Origin: Pseudomonadota bacterium
GTDB lineage: Bacteria; Desulfobacterota; Desulfobulbia; Desulfobulbales; Desulfocapsaceae
Length of the DNA: 64,000 nt
NCBI GenBank assembly: GCA_018821785.1
Contig: JAHJLI010000008.1
Location: 16,500-80,499, forward strand
Direction of reading: 5' to 3'
In this document: one piece after another, positions 40,983-50,459 of the stretch
Numbering within the stretch: position 1 is the stretch's first letter
Layout of the letters: every line of letters starts with the position of its first letter
Translations under genes and position numbers: made by a program
The notes under the pieces: generated by a model
The model's database searches: none
Seen by the model: only the letters and a program-made list of their open reading frames with translations
Told to the model about the DNA's origin: nothing

Positions 40983-41639
40983 ATGTGGTCAATAGCACTT
41001 TTTCCCTGTTCGTATACAAATGGAGCGACGATTATTGGTGAATTGATACACTCTCTGCATTTGCCGGTTTATACCGATGCAATGCTCTTTTCTGAGGTCT
41101 CAGAACAATTTGGGATCTCGGCAGAAAGGTTGCATAAAATTACATTTGAGAGACTACCGGCATTGCACCGATATCTCCTCAAGAAGGAAAAATATATAAA
41201 CTGCATGAAATGTTCACTTGGTGCTCAATTGATGAATCATCCCAAAGGCCGACTGCACTACGGGTTGCACACCAGTCTTCTCGACTCTCAAAATAACCTG
41301 GTTCTGAAAGTGCTTGTTTTCGACGATGAAGAGTGCCGTGTGAAAAGAGCTATGCAACAGGAGGGGTTTACAGAAAGAATCGCGAGGAACCAGGTCCGGA
41401 GAGATGATGAAAAGGTTTCTGATTGGACCAATTTTCTCTTTCATAAACAGGCGTATGACCGATCACTCTACGATGTCGTCATCAACCTGAGAAACAAGTA
41501 CGTGTTCGAAATAGCAACAGAGATTGTTGCATACTTTAGGGCTACTGCAAATTTGGAAAATCTGTTGCCAGATGATGGCGCTCTACCGGTTCTGGACAAT
41601 CAGCTCAATATGGGTGAACAAATGGGCTGGGTTGGATGA
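40983..41639 (+). CDS. Cytidylate kinase-like family protein
   Basis: LHLPVYTDAMLFSEVSEQFGISAERLHKITFE; RRDDEKVSDWTNFLFHKQAYDRSLYDVVINL; P-loop region PCSYTNGATIIGELI degenerate; AGGAGGAG RBS. Confidence 0.65.
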   Translation: MWSIALFPCSYTNGATIIGELIHSLHLPVYTDAMLFSEVSEQFGISAERLHKITFERLPALHRYLLKKEKYINCMKCSLGAQLMNHPKGRLHYGLHTSLLDSQNNLVLKVLVFDDEECRVKRAMQQEGFTERIARNQVRRDDEKVSDWTNFLFHKQAYDRSLYDVVINLRNKYVFEIATEIVAYFRATANLENLLPDDGALPVLDNQLNMGEQMGWVG

Positions 41640-41684
41640 ATATCTAAGAATCACCAATGAAGTAATTGAAAAATGGAAGAAATT

Positions 41685-42128
41685 ATGGAAACGGTCAGAA
41701 AAGATTTTGTAGTACGACGGGTTATAAGCTATGAACTGGCAGCATTTACTCTGATAATTGCCTTAATCTGGCTCGATGAATTGGCCGATATTCCTCATCT
41801 GCTACTTGGCGCAGAAAAAACACCAGTGAACTGGAGAGAATCACTCTTCGAGACCATGCTCATTACCCCTATCGGTGCAATAATTATCTATTACACCAAT
41901 ATATTGATTCGTAGAATGAAGTATCTTGAAGGTTTTTTGCCGATCTGTTCTTCCTGTAAAAAAATCAAGGACGAGAAAGACAATTGGCAGCCTATAGAAT
42001 CCTATATTCATGACAGAACCGAAGCTCAGTTTAGTCATGGACTCTGCCCATGCTGCGCGAAAAAACTCTATCCTGAAATATTTTCTGACAGTGATGATCC
42101 AAAACAATATGTCCCAACCAATCGATGA
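41685..42128 (+). CDS. Two-TM protein with C-terminal CxxCKK...CPCCAKKLYPE cysteine motif
   Basis: Two hydrophobic stretches then LPICSSCKKIKDEKDNWQPIESYIHDRTEAQFSHGLCPCCAKKLYPE. Confidence 0.7.
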   Translation: METVRKDFVVRRVISYELAAFTLIIALIWLDELADIPHLLLGAEKTPVNWRESLFETMLITPIGAIIIYYTNILIRRMKYLEGFLPICSSCKKIKDEKDNWQPIESYIHDRTEAQFSHGLCPCCAKKLYPEIFSDSDDPKQYVPTNR

Positions 42129-42195
42129 GCATATTGATAAGCACATACAACTAAACGATTAAAAAAAACAACACCAAAAGAACAAAGCCACAGCC

Positions 42196-42564
42196 ATGCG
42201 ACCCCCTGAATTATTCCATATTGTTGTGACCGATATCAATCACCATATTCGCGACTTTCTGCAACGAGAGTTGGAAAAAGAAGGTTGTACCGTTTGCAGC
42301 GTGAAAACAGGCGTTATGGCGTACGTCCGCATATTCAGTTCAGATCCTTTAGACTTAATCATTCTTGATCCGGAATTATTTCACCCTTTCGATCAGACTC
42401 TCATTGGAAAAATCGTTCATCGACGTTCTTCACTGCAAATAATCATTCATACCTACCTGGATTCAATCGATGGGATTAAGGCGGGTAACAATATTTATCT
42501 GGTTGAAAAAAGTGGGCAGAGCATTGGTTCATTGAAAGCTATTATCCGTAAATGTTTTGAGTAG
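42196..42564 (+). CDS. Receiver-like (REC) protein
   Basis: FHIVVTDINHHIRDFLQRELEKEGC, DLIILDPELFHP, NIYLVEKSGQSIGSLKAIIRKC. Confidence 0.65.
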   Translation: MRPPELFHIVVTDINHHIRDFLQRELEKEGCTVCSVKTGVMAYVRIFSSDPLDLIILDPELFHPFDQTLIGKIVHRRSSLQIIIHTYLDSIDGIKAGNNIYLVEKSGQSIGSLKAIIRKCFE

Positions 42565-42716
42565 TTCCAAGACAAAAAGACACTTTAATGGCACCATCTC
42601 CGATTGTAGGTTTTTACAAGATTGTCATGAGTGAAAGGAGTCTCACTCTTTTCAGCGGGCTTACTGTGAGAGACAGGTGCAAACGTGTCAGCCACCTATT
42701 ACTCTCCACAGCCGGA

Positions 42717-44126
42717 TCAGGTGTCAAGTTTATATTTGTCTATTTTTGCATGTAAGGTTGGTCTGGATATGCCAAGTATTTTTGCAGCGTTTGACCGGTT
42801 ACCGTGCGTGATAACAAGAGCTTCTCGCACTAAAAGCGCTGCGACATGGTCGAGACAGGAATCAAAAAGTTTTTCTTGTTTTTCTGAGTGCAGAACACCT
42901 CGGACCCATAACTGAATATCTCCGGCAACAGCCTGATCTACGTCGCCGTTCGGAACTGATCGTTCCTGGTTGAGGGTAATGTCTTCGGGTTGAAGAGGGG
43001 CACCTCTGTTAAAAATCAAGGCTTTTTTGATGACGTTGGAAAGCTCTCGGATATTGCCGGGCCAGTCATATTGTTTTGTCTTATTCAAAGCCTCGGCAGT
43101 AATACCAGGATTATTGAGCGACATTTCAGATGAAAGTCTGGCAAGAAGATATTCAACCAGGACATCAATATCCTCTTTGCGTTCCCTGAGGGGAGGTATG
43201 GTGAGGGTAACTACCCTGAGACGGTAGTACAAATCTTCTCTGAACGTCCCATCGGCTACTGCTGCTTCAAGATCCCGGTTAGTTGCGGCAACAACCCTTA
43301 CATCCACATCGATCGGGTCTTTCCCCCCTAGTCTTTCGATACTGTTTTCCTGCAATAATCGCAGGAATTTGGACTGGATACTGAGCGGCATATCGCCAAT
43401 CTCATCGAGAAATACTGTTCCTCCCCTTGCTTGCTCGATTTTACCGACCCGCCTGTGCATAGCACCGGTAAAGGTACCTTTTTCATAGCCGAAAAGTTCA
43501 CTCTCAAGCAATGTTTCCGGTATGGCTACACAGTTGACCACAACAAAGGGTTTATCCGCCCGGTTGGAGTGATTATAGATTGCCCGCGAAACGAGCTCTT
43601 TGCCAGTTCCGGATTCACCTCTGATCAAAACAGTGGCATCCGTTGGAGAGACTCTGCCAATCGCTTTATACACCTCCAGCATACTGCTGCCACTGCCGAC
43701 CAGGGCTTCCCTGCCTGAAAAGATTTCTCCATCGGGATTGACGTCCACCGGCGAGGACATGCACCGGCCTGCAACCACAGCCTTTTCCACAACCAAGAGC
43801 ATTTCAGGTACATCAAAAGGTTTATAAATATAATCAAAGGCCCCTCTCTGGATAGCTCCGATGGCGGTTTCAGTGCTGCTGTAGGCGGTAATGATGATCA
43901 CAGGAAGTTTTGGAAATACTTCATGTATGACTTCAAAAACCTCAAGTCCACCCATGTCAGGCAAACGAATATCGAGAATGACCACGTTCGGCCTGTTTCT
44001 TTTGACCGATTCAATCCCCTCACTGCCGGTAAAAGCGTTCGCTGTCTTATACCCTTCCTGAGAGAGAATTTTGGCAAAACTCAATCCCAACTGCTGGTCA
44101 TCATCAATGATCAGAATCTGATTCAT
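42717..44126 (-). CDS. Sigma54-dependent response regulator (NtrC family: REC-AAA+-Fis)
   Basis: ILIIDDDQQLGLSF, GESGTGKELVSRAIYN, GTFTGA, NRSNAAKILGISRPTLHAKIDKY. Confidence 0.93.
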   Translation of the reverse strand: MNQILIIDDDQQLGLSFAKILSQEGYKTANAFTGSEGIESVKRNRPNVVILDIRLPDMGGLEVFEVIHEVFPKLPVIIITAYSSTETAIGAIQRGAFDYIYKPFDVPEMLLVVEKAVVAGRCMSSPVDVNPDGEIFSGREALVGSGSSMLEVYKAIGRVSPTDATVLIRGESGTGKELVSRAIYNHSNRADKPFVVVNCVAIPETLLESELFGYEKGTFTGAMHRRVGKIEQARGGTVFLDEIGDMPLSIQSKFLRLLQENSIERLGGKDPIDVDVRVVAATNRDLEAAVADGTFREDLYYRLRVVTLTIPPLRERKEDIDVLVEYLLARLSSEMSLNNPGITAEALNKTKQYDWPGNIRELSNVIKKALIFNRGAPLQPEDITLNQERSVPNGDVDQAVAGDIQLWVRGVLHSEKQEKLFDSCLDHVAALLVREALVITHGNRSNAAKILGISRPTLHAKIDKYKLDT

Positions 44127-45600
44127 GATCGCCTTCTCCTGTCGGTAACAAGATAGTACATTGAGCTCCCCCATCCAGATTAGGGGCAACAAGGAATTTG
44201 CCGTTGTGTTCCCGCACTATTCTGTTAACGATGCTCAGGCCAAGCCCTGAGCCGTCCTCTTTGGTTGTAAAAAAGGGTGTGACCACTTTATCTCTGATCG
44301 CCTCCGGAATTCCAGGACCATTGTCACTGACAGTGACAGCAACAACATCTCCCATCTTCGGATGGCGTTCATGGGTTTCGGTGATGGAAATTTTACCACC
44401 AGTTTCCATCGCTTCGCAGGCGTTCATGACCAGATTCACCAGAGCCTCTTTGATCCTGTCCGCATCCACCCTTACCTTTGGCAGGTCCGGCTGAGTGACA
44501 TAGTGCAGTTCCACGTTATACGCCCTGAGGCGGTATTCCAGAAGCGTTATAACAGATTTAACAACATCACCCAGGCTACATTCTCTCAGTCTGAGCTTGG
44601 GTGATCTGGCAAATTCTAAAAAATTTTCAACTATCCTGTCTATCCTGGCAATTTCATCGGAGATAACCTGCAGATCCTCACCTTGAGCATCCGTCAGTTG
44701 AAGAGATCGTCCCAGGGAAAACATCCTCATTTTTATAGAGGTAAAGGGATTCCTGATCGTGTGGGCAACCCCTGCCGCCAATTCGCCCACCATCACCATG
44801 CGTTCTGCCTGCAGAAGATTTTTCCGACTCCTGGCCAGTTCATCACTCGTTTCACCCAGATCCTTCATCATGCTTTTAAACGAATGTGTCAGAGAGTCTA
44901 CTTCATCTCTGGAGCTATCCTCGGGAGTGCTGCCGGTCTCAATTGCGAGTTCGCGGATAGGGCCAAGAATATTTCTGTGAAGTATAAAAAGTAAGGCTGC
45001 ACACAATAAGGTAAACATGGCCGTGGCAATAAACACAACCATCTTCAGGTGCCGAGAAAGAACTTCACTCGCTTTTTGTTTGTTAACAATAACCTGCCAC
45101 TGATCCTGACTAAAAGCCCGGCAAAGCTCTAAAACTCCGAAAAAGACATCCCTCTGCTTTTCATGAAGGCTTGAAATAGCCCCCTGCAATTTCTTCGTTT
45201 TGTAATTGTCAATGGCAATATCTTTAGTCAGGACATAAGCATTGTATTTTTCGGAAATGACCTCAAGGGACTGTCTCTGTTTCGGAGTAAGCTCCAGACC
45301 CTTTGCCTGTTCAAGCATTTGGTAAAAAACCTGACGATACTCCCCGAGGGATTTAAGCCATGTCACATCACCATCAACGAGGTAATAGGTTAACAATCCT
45401 TTCTGATTGGCCAGGGCAAGCTCCATATCCTCGGCAATTTTATAGAGGTTGAATTCCTTTTCCACCATTGAGACCAACATTGTATCCATTTGGTGGGGAT
45501 AGTAGAGCATACTCGCCCCGCCAATAATCACGATGACGGCCATTGCACTAAAAATACAGCTAATTCTTGACCTTAAGCTTAAAGCAGCAAACACACTCAT
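44104..45600 (-). CDS. Sensor histidine kinase (TM, HAMP, HisKA, HATPase)
   Basis: GVAHTIRNPFTSIKMRMF, LVNLVMNACEAM, DNGPGIPEAIRDKVVTPFFTTKEDGSGLGLSIVNRI; overlaps the RR start. Confidence 0.92.
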   Translation of the reverse strand: MSVFAALSLRSRISCIFSAMAVIVIIGGASMLYYPHQMDTMLVSMVEKEFNLYKIAEDMELALANQKGLLTYYLVDGDVTWLKSLGEYRQVFYQMLEQAKGLELTPKQRQSLEVISEKYNAYVLTKDIAIDNYKTKKLQGAISSLHEKQRDVFFGVLELCRAFSQDQWQVIVNKQKASEVLSRHLKMVVFIATAMFTLLCAALLFILHRNILGPIRELAIETGSTPEDSSRDEVDSLTHSFKSMMKDLGETSDELARSRKNLLQAERMVMVGELAAGVAHTIRNPFTSIKMRMFSLGRSLQLTDAQGEDLQVISDEIARIDRIVENFLEFARSPKLRLRECSLGDVVKSVITLLEYRLRAYNVELHYVTQPDLPKVRVDADRIKEALVNLVMNACEAMETGGKISITETHERHPKMGDVVAVTVSDNGPGIPEAIRDKVVTPFFTTKEDGSGLGLSIVNRIVREHNGKFLVAPNLDGGAQCTILLPTGEGDHESDSDH

Positions 45601-45748
45601 CCTCCTCACACCACACCAATGTTATTATTATTTCTATCCCGAAAAACCGAGACTATTTTCAATACCCTCGAAATCGATCGTTTCCCTGAGGGGTTCTCGC
45701 TCCCTGACAGATACCGGTCTAGCAAACGACAGTGGGGAGAGTGAGAAA

Positions 45749-45830
45749 CAGCCTGTCATCGCTCAGAAAAGATATCCTCGATTGCCGGGTTCGCATGACC
45801 GAATTCCTCACCAACCATGACCGAGAATAA
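45749..45830 (+). pseudogene. Duplicated 3' fragment of the MerR gene
   Basis: 82-nt match to 36913-36994 (about 76/82 identical by eye). Confidence 0.85.
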
Positions 45831-45838
45831 TCCCCGTG

Positions 45839-46726
45839 TTATCCCCTCCTCCCTTCGTGCTTAACGAGAATCCGTCCCAAGAGTGAAGCAACTAGGATAA
45901 CCACCATTCCGAGCAGCACTCGACCCGACACAACCTGGTGGTGGACTACAGCTACCAGCAGCACCGCAAGCGGTGGCGTCAGATAGCTGAGAAAACCAAT
46001 GACCACGACGTTGCCTCCGGTCATAGCCCGATTCCATAGAAAAAAAGACAGCCCAAGTGGAACGCAGCCGAGATACACAGCCGAGGCCAAGGCGGCAAGT
46101 GATGGCATCGCATGGGGCATGGACAGCACAAAAAGAACTGCGGACAAAACCGCCGCATACAGGGTAAAGGCGGTCATCGGTTCTTTCCTTACCTTCACAT
46201 GGGCAAGACCAACTGAAAAGCTCGACCAGATGAGCCCGCAGATGAGCGCCAGCAAATAGCCCTTCATGTACCCAATATCGAAAGACAACTCCTTGCCGGA
46301 GCTGATCACCAGGCCCGCACCAAACAACCCGACCAGAGCGGTGACCACGATGGAAAGCTTAAGTTTTTTAAAAAGCAGCAGGGAGGAAAATACCACAATC
46401 CAGAACGACCAGGTGGTGGCTAGGATCGCCCCTTCGGCAAGTGGTGCACTGTTGAGGGCCAAATAGTAGATATAGTGGTAGAGAAATATGCCCCACACCC
46501 CCATAAGCGACGCCTTCAGCCCCGGCAGGTATACCTTGACGGTCCGCAGGGTGATAAGATCCAGGAGATAGAGGAAGGCAGCGGCACTGACAAAACTGTA
46601 AAACATCAGCTCCTCTGTGGAAAGCTCCTTCAGACCTGAACCTGTCGCTGCCGGAAGGCTCGACCAGCAGAGAATTGCCCCGAGAGCGTAGAAATAGAAT
46701 TTCATCAAGATGCTTCCTTTGCACAC
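45839..46726 (-). CDS. EamA/DMT family transporter
   Basis: Multi-TM, two EamA-like halves; LALICGLIWSSFSVGLAHV, FFLWNRAMTGGNVVVIGFLSYLTPPLAVLLV. Confidence 0.85.
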   Translation of the reverse strand: MCKGSILMKFYFYALGAILCWSSLPAATGSGLKELSTEELMFYSFVSAAAFLYLLDLITLRTVKVYLPGLKASLMGVWGIFLYHYIYYLALNSAPLAEGAILATTWSFWIVVFSSLLLFKKLKLSIVVTALVGLFGAGLVISSGKELSFDIGYMKGYLLALICGLIWSSFSVGLAHVKVRKEPMTAFTLYAAVLSAVLFVLSMPHAMPSLAALASAVYLGCVPLGLSFFLWNRAMTGGNVVVIGFLSYLTPPLAVLLVAVVHHQVVSGRVLLGMVVILVASLLGRILVKHEGRRG

Positions 46727-46762
46727 GACGGTATCACTGAATCCGTTCGACTATCTTCCCAG

Positions 46763-47218
46763 TCAGCCTTTCCCCACCGCCACCTTGACCACAACCTTGT
46801 GGATCAACCCGGACGAGATCAACGGCAGATGGGCATCCTCAGGAAAGAAGACTGCAAACATCCCCAATTCAACCGGTAACCAAGCGGCAGGCGGATCGGC
46901 GTAGAAGCGAATATCCCCGTCATGGTCGTACGGCCCTGTCGGCTTTAGGCAATGAGATTTCGGCTTCCACCCCATTTCATCAATGCCGGACAGCACCATC
47001 TGAATATCAATATATTTTTCGTGCACCTCCAACAGCCCCTCATCCTTGCTGCGCCCTTGGTCTCTTGCCACCATTGCAAAAACCCGATCTCCATCAATGG
47101 CGTATTTGTCCACCGCCAACTCCAGTAAATCCGAACGTCTGAGAAAGGCAAAGGCCTTGCCAAAGCCATCATGCAGGGCTGCATAACGATCAGTGTTTTC
47201 CAATATATCGTAAATCAT
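46763..47218 (-). CDS. YhcH/YjgK/YiaL family protein
   Basis: HEKYIDIQMVLSGIDEMGWK; FAVFFPEDAHLPLISSGLIHKVVVKVAV. Confidence 0.88.
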   Translation of the reverse strand: MIYDILENTDRYAALHDGFGKAFAFLRRSDLLELAVDKYAIDGDRVFAMVARDQGRSKDEGLLEVHEKYIDIQMVLSGIDEMGWKPKSHCLKPTGPYDHDGDIRFYADPPAAWLPVELGMFAVFFPEDAHLPLISSGLIHKVVVKVAVGKG

Positions 47219-47342
47219 CAGCATCTCCTTGTAGTTTGTGTGCACCAAGCCGGCAAGCATGACGAAAATTCATGTATTATTTAAAGAGTTTACGCATTCA
47301 ATTTATGCCATAGCCAGCTTCCCTCTGCAACGACCTAGAATT

Positions 47343-48104
47343 TCAGGAGTTGATGAGGACTGCGATGCGTGCCCATCTCACAGTGCCGTCATCCCACGAA
47401 AAATAGATCTGGGTGACTCTGCCGACGATATCCCGCATGTCGAGCGGTCCGAAGGTAGAGCTATCGATGGCCTCTTTGCTGGATCCCTTGACCATGACAG
47501 TGCCGTGCGGCACTGAATAAGTCGAGCCATCTTGGCCGGTGACGATCTCGCCCGGCAAGCTGGCGATCTGACGGATGAGTGCCTTGCTGCGGTCATCCGG
47601 ATAGACGGCAATAATGATATCACCCTTTTTTACTGCCCGGTTGCGATACGCCGGTTTTTTCACCAGTACGTAATCTCCAGGCAATACTGCGGGCATCATG
47701 CTCTTGCCGACTATTTTATAGGCCTCGACGGCATTGTCTCGCAGGTGTTGGTCAGAGGTGAGAATCATGACTGTGCCGACAAGCCATAGGGCCAGATAAT
47801 AAACCGGCCCATTATACTGGCGCAACTGGTAATATTCTCCGCTGGTCCTTGCCAGTCTCCAGCCGTCGACAAGAGCCCAGACATAACTTGTGAGGGCCAG
47901 GGCCACAGCTGCCCCCATTCCCGGCAACATCCAGTAATCTGGTAACATAACTGTGATGCGAGCCAGTAAAAGGGGAGAAAAAATAAAAAAGACCAGAAAA
48001 CATCCTCCCCGTATCAACTCCCCGCAATAGACCTGCCCAAGACCAGGCATAATCAGAGAGAGGAGAACGGCCAGCCAGTTTTTTCGAGCAGCAGTAATCG
48101 ACAT
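47343..48104 (-). CDS. Signal peptidase I-like (S26) membrane protein with substituted catalytic Lys
   Basis: KIVGKSMMPAVLPGDYVLVKKPAYRNRAVKKGDIIIA, ALIRQIASLPGE, FGPLDMRDIVGRV; extended N-terminal TMs. Confidence 0.8.
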   Translation of the reverse strand: MSITAARKNWLAVLLSLIMPGLGQVYCGELIRGGCFLVFFIFSPLLLARITVMLPDYWMLPGMGAAVALALTSYVWALVDGWRLARTSGEYYQLRQYNGPVYYLALWLVGTVMILTSDQHLRDNAVEAYKIVGKSMMPAVLPGDYVLVKKPAYRNRAVKKGDIIIAVYPDDRSKALIRQIASLPGEIVTGQDGSTYSVPHGTVMVKGSSKEAIDSSTFGPLDMRDIVGRVTQIYFSWDDGTVRWARIAVLINS

Positions 48105-48207
48105 AGTAACACCTCGCGCATCTCTTGATGGATTGGAAGGACGACAACAATACCCTGATTTGTTATATGATCTGCCAAACAGGCATCCTGTGCTGCTCAA
48201 ACCCCTA

Positions 48208-48420
48208 TCATCTACAGATAACCGGCGACAGCATCATGCCGATACGGACCAGGTTCCAGATGGCCCCAACTACTGCGGCAACAGCCATCAAGCCCCTGAT
48301 GGGCAACATGCTTATCAACGTTTCCATGAGGATCAGCGAGCGCTGTTGCCGTAGGTGGACTCTGCGTACCTGCACCATGACCCTTTCGGCAAAGTCCTCT
48401 GTCGGGATAAATTCAGCCAT
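48208..48420 (-). CDS. Small single-TM protein, candidate anti-sigma partner
   Basis: MAEFIPTEDFAERVMVQVRRVHLRQQRSLILMETLISMLPIRGLMAVAAVVGAIWNLV; 3 nt downstream of the ECF gene. Confidence 0.6.
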   Translation of the reverse strand: MAEFIPTEDFAERVMVQVRRVHLRQQRSLILMETLISMLPIRGLMAVAAVVGAIWNLVRIGMMLSPVICR

Positions 48421-48423
48421 TTT

Positions 48424-48966
48424 TCACCTCTTCAGTTCCGCCCTGAAAAGGGCGATGATCTTTTCCCTCGCCCGTACCAACCGCGATTTCACCGTTCCCG
48501 GCACAACCATTTCGTGGACAGCTATTTCCTCTATTGACCGGCCCCGCAGACTCTCCATCAGAGTTGTCCGATACGGTTCCGGGACACGAAGAAGACATTG
48601 GGCGAGTATTGCCCGATCTTCCCGGTGAATGAGCAGATCCGGAGGTCCTGGTCGATGATCACTTAACTCCTCACAAAGGGTGTCCACGGCCACATAACGC
48701 CGCTCTCTCCGGAGAGCATTGATGGCCAGATTACGGGCTACCGTAAATAGCCAGGCAGCGACCGGAGTGTGCAGCGTCTCGTCGTATCGGTCCAGGCTCC
48801 GGAAAAACGAGAGAAAAACAGCCTGACCTACGTCCTCTGTCAGCATACGATTGCGAGTGACACTGTGGATAAACCCAAGCAGGGATTGCTGATAGCGCTC
48901 CACAAGGAGCTTGAAGAGCTCGATCTCTCCCCGTTTAATCGCCGCGATTATTTCACGATCTTCCAT
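48424..48966 (-). CDS. ECF-type RNA polymerase sigma factor
   Basis: LFKLLVERYQQSLLGFIHSVTRNRMLTEDVGQAVFLSFFRSLDRYDE; region 4 PEPYRTTLMESLRGRSIEEIAVHEMVVPGTVKSRLVRAREKI. Confidence 0.9.
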   Translation of the reverse strand: MEDREIIAAIKRGEIELFKLLVERYQQSLLGFIHSVTRNRMLTEDVGQAVFLSFFRSLDRYDETLHTPVAAWLFTVARNLAINALRRERRYVAVDTLCEELSDHRPGPPDLLIHREDRAILAQCLLRVPEPYRTTLMESLRGRSIEEIAVHEMVVPGTVKSRLVRAREKIIALFRAELKR

Positions 48967-49157
48967 ATCCCTTCCGTCTGAAGGTTGAGCATCATGCCTT
49001 TACCCATACCACAATCGCCAGGGAAAAAGGTTCCCAACTTTTTTGCCATAAAAAAAAGAGGCCGAAGGAGCTGATGTCGAATTTTTAGCAAATGTTGCAG
49101 GAAGATCTGGAAAAGACCGAGAGGGTGAAAGCAGGACTGACAGGAGAGAAAAAAAAT

Positions 49158-49191
49158 AGCGTCTCGGACCTGTCGCGAAGTCCGAGACGCT
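49158..49191 (-). terminator. Intrinsic terminator at the end of the minus-strand beta-oxidation operon
   Basis: 12-bp stem AGCGTCTCGGAC/GTCCGAGACGCT, T-run on the minus strand. Confidence 0.75.
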
Positions 49192-49222
49192 CTAACAAGG
49201 CAGGCAAACCCCAGTTCGTTAC

Positions 49223-50404
49223 CTACCCCATTCCCAATGTGCGGCGTATCTTCTTCTTTATGCCGCTTACGATATAAGGTGTCAACCTTTTCTTTTCTTT
49301 AAGGATTTGCTTCATGAGATCCTTCTTCTTCTCAGGTGGCACCGGACGGCCGGGAATGTGGACCAATGACAGCGAGTTGCTCGGGCAGGCGCTGATGCAG
49401 GCCCCGCAACCCAGGCAGTTGTCGCCTATTACCTGCATACGTTTTTTGTTCTTGCCGTTATCGACTCCAACCGTTTCCAGTGCCGCAACATTGCAGGCCT
49501 TTTGACAGAGACCACAACCGAGACAGGTCTCGGAATCAACCTGCAGGGTGTAATTGGTCTTGGCCACTCCCATGGGATATCCCATAAGCACCCCGCCCAG
49601 CAATTCGCAGCAGCAGGAGCAGCAGTTACAGATAAAGGAAGGCTTGTGGCGAATATTGTCGGTTATATGGGTCAATCGCAGATCCCGCGCCTGGCTGAGT
49701 ATTGCCAGGAGCTGTTCGGTGCTGCGGTGTTCGGCAAATCCCCGGCGGACCATGAACTTTGCCGCGGTTCCAAGGGAGATGCATATTTCCTTGGTCGGCG
49801 CCTTTTTCTTGCAGCTCTCGTTCAGATGTTCTTTCTTGTGTCGGCAATAGCACATACCGATGGCGCCGTAACCGGCGTTTTTAACGATCTCCCGGGCGCT
49901 TTCATAGGTGGCCACCTGGGAACTTACCGGAACGTGTTCTTCATAGGGCAGCGAGCGGGTAAGAGGCGTCTTGCTGGTAAAGAATTCCCGGCCCATCTTC
50001 TGCTCGGGATCGCCATAGAGATATTCGGTCATGAGCTGGGCCAGTTCGACCACCGGCAGATCGTTGCGCTGCTTCATGAAAGTTAATTCAAAAAAACCAA
50101 TCAATCCAGGCATGAGCAGGTAGAAGTCTTTACCACCATAGGTTGTATCCATCACCAGGCCTTTCTCGGCCATCTGCTCAAGTATTGCCTTCAGTTTGGT
50201 ACTCTCCCAACCGGTCGCCCGGACAAGCTCAGGCAGAGTCGCCTCAGTCAGGGGAAAGCGCGAGGCAACAAAGGCCTCCTCCTCGGAAAAGAGGATGGCC
50301 AGAATCTGCCGCAGCTTGTCGCTGTCGGGCAGACCGATGGGATATTTATTCAAGCGGTCAATAAGTGGTACGATGCTGCTTTTGCCTTCAAGATGATGTC
50401 CCAT
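49223..50404 (-). CDS. 4Fe-4S dicluster ferredoxin-domain protein
   Basis: CLGCGLCQKACNVAALE and CLGCGACISACPSNSLSL; winged-helix-like N-terminus; CNCCSCCCELL. Confidence 0.8.
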   Translation of the reverse strand: MGHHLEGKSSIVPLIDRLNKYPIGLPDSDKLRQILAILFSEEEAFVASRFPLTEATLPELVRATGWESTKLKAILEQMAEKGLVMDTTYGGKDFYLLMPGLIGFFELTFMKQRNDLPVVELAQLMTEYLYGDPEQKMGREFFTSKTPLTRSLPYEEHVPVSSQVATYESAREIVKNAGYGAIGMCYCRHKKEHLNESCKKKAPTKEICISLGTAAKFMVRRGFAEHRSTEQLLAILSQARDLRLTHITDNIRHKPSFICNCCSCCCELLGGVLMGYPMGVAKTNYTLQVDSETCLGCGLCQKACNVAALETVGVDNGKNKKRMQVIGDNCLGCGACISACPSNSLSLVHIPGRPVPPEKKKDLMKQILKEKKRLTPYIVSGIKKKIRRTLGMG

Positions 50405-50459
50405 TTTGCTCCTTGTGCGTTCTTCTTTTCGCCGATTCCGATGTGCTTGGACCGCAGAA

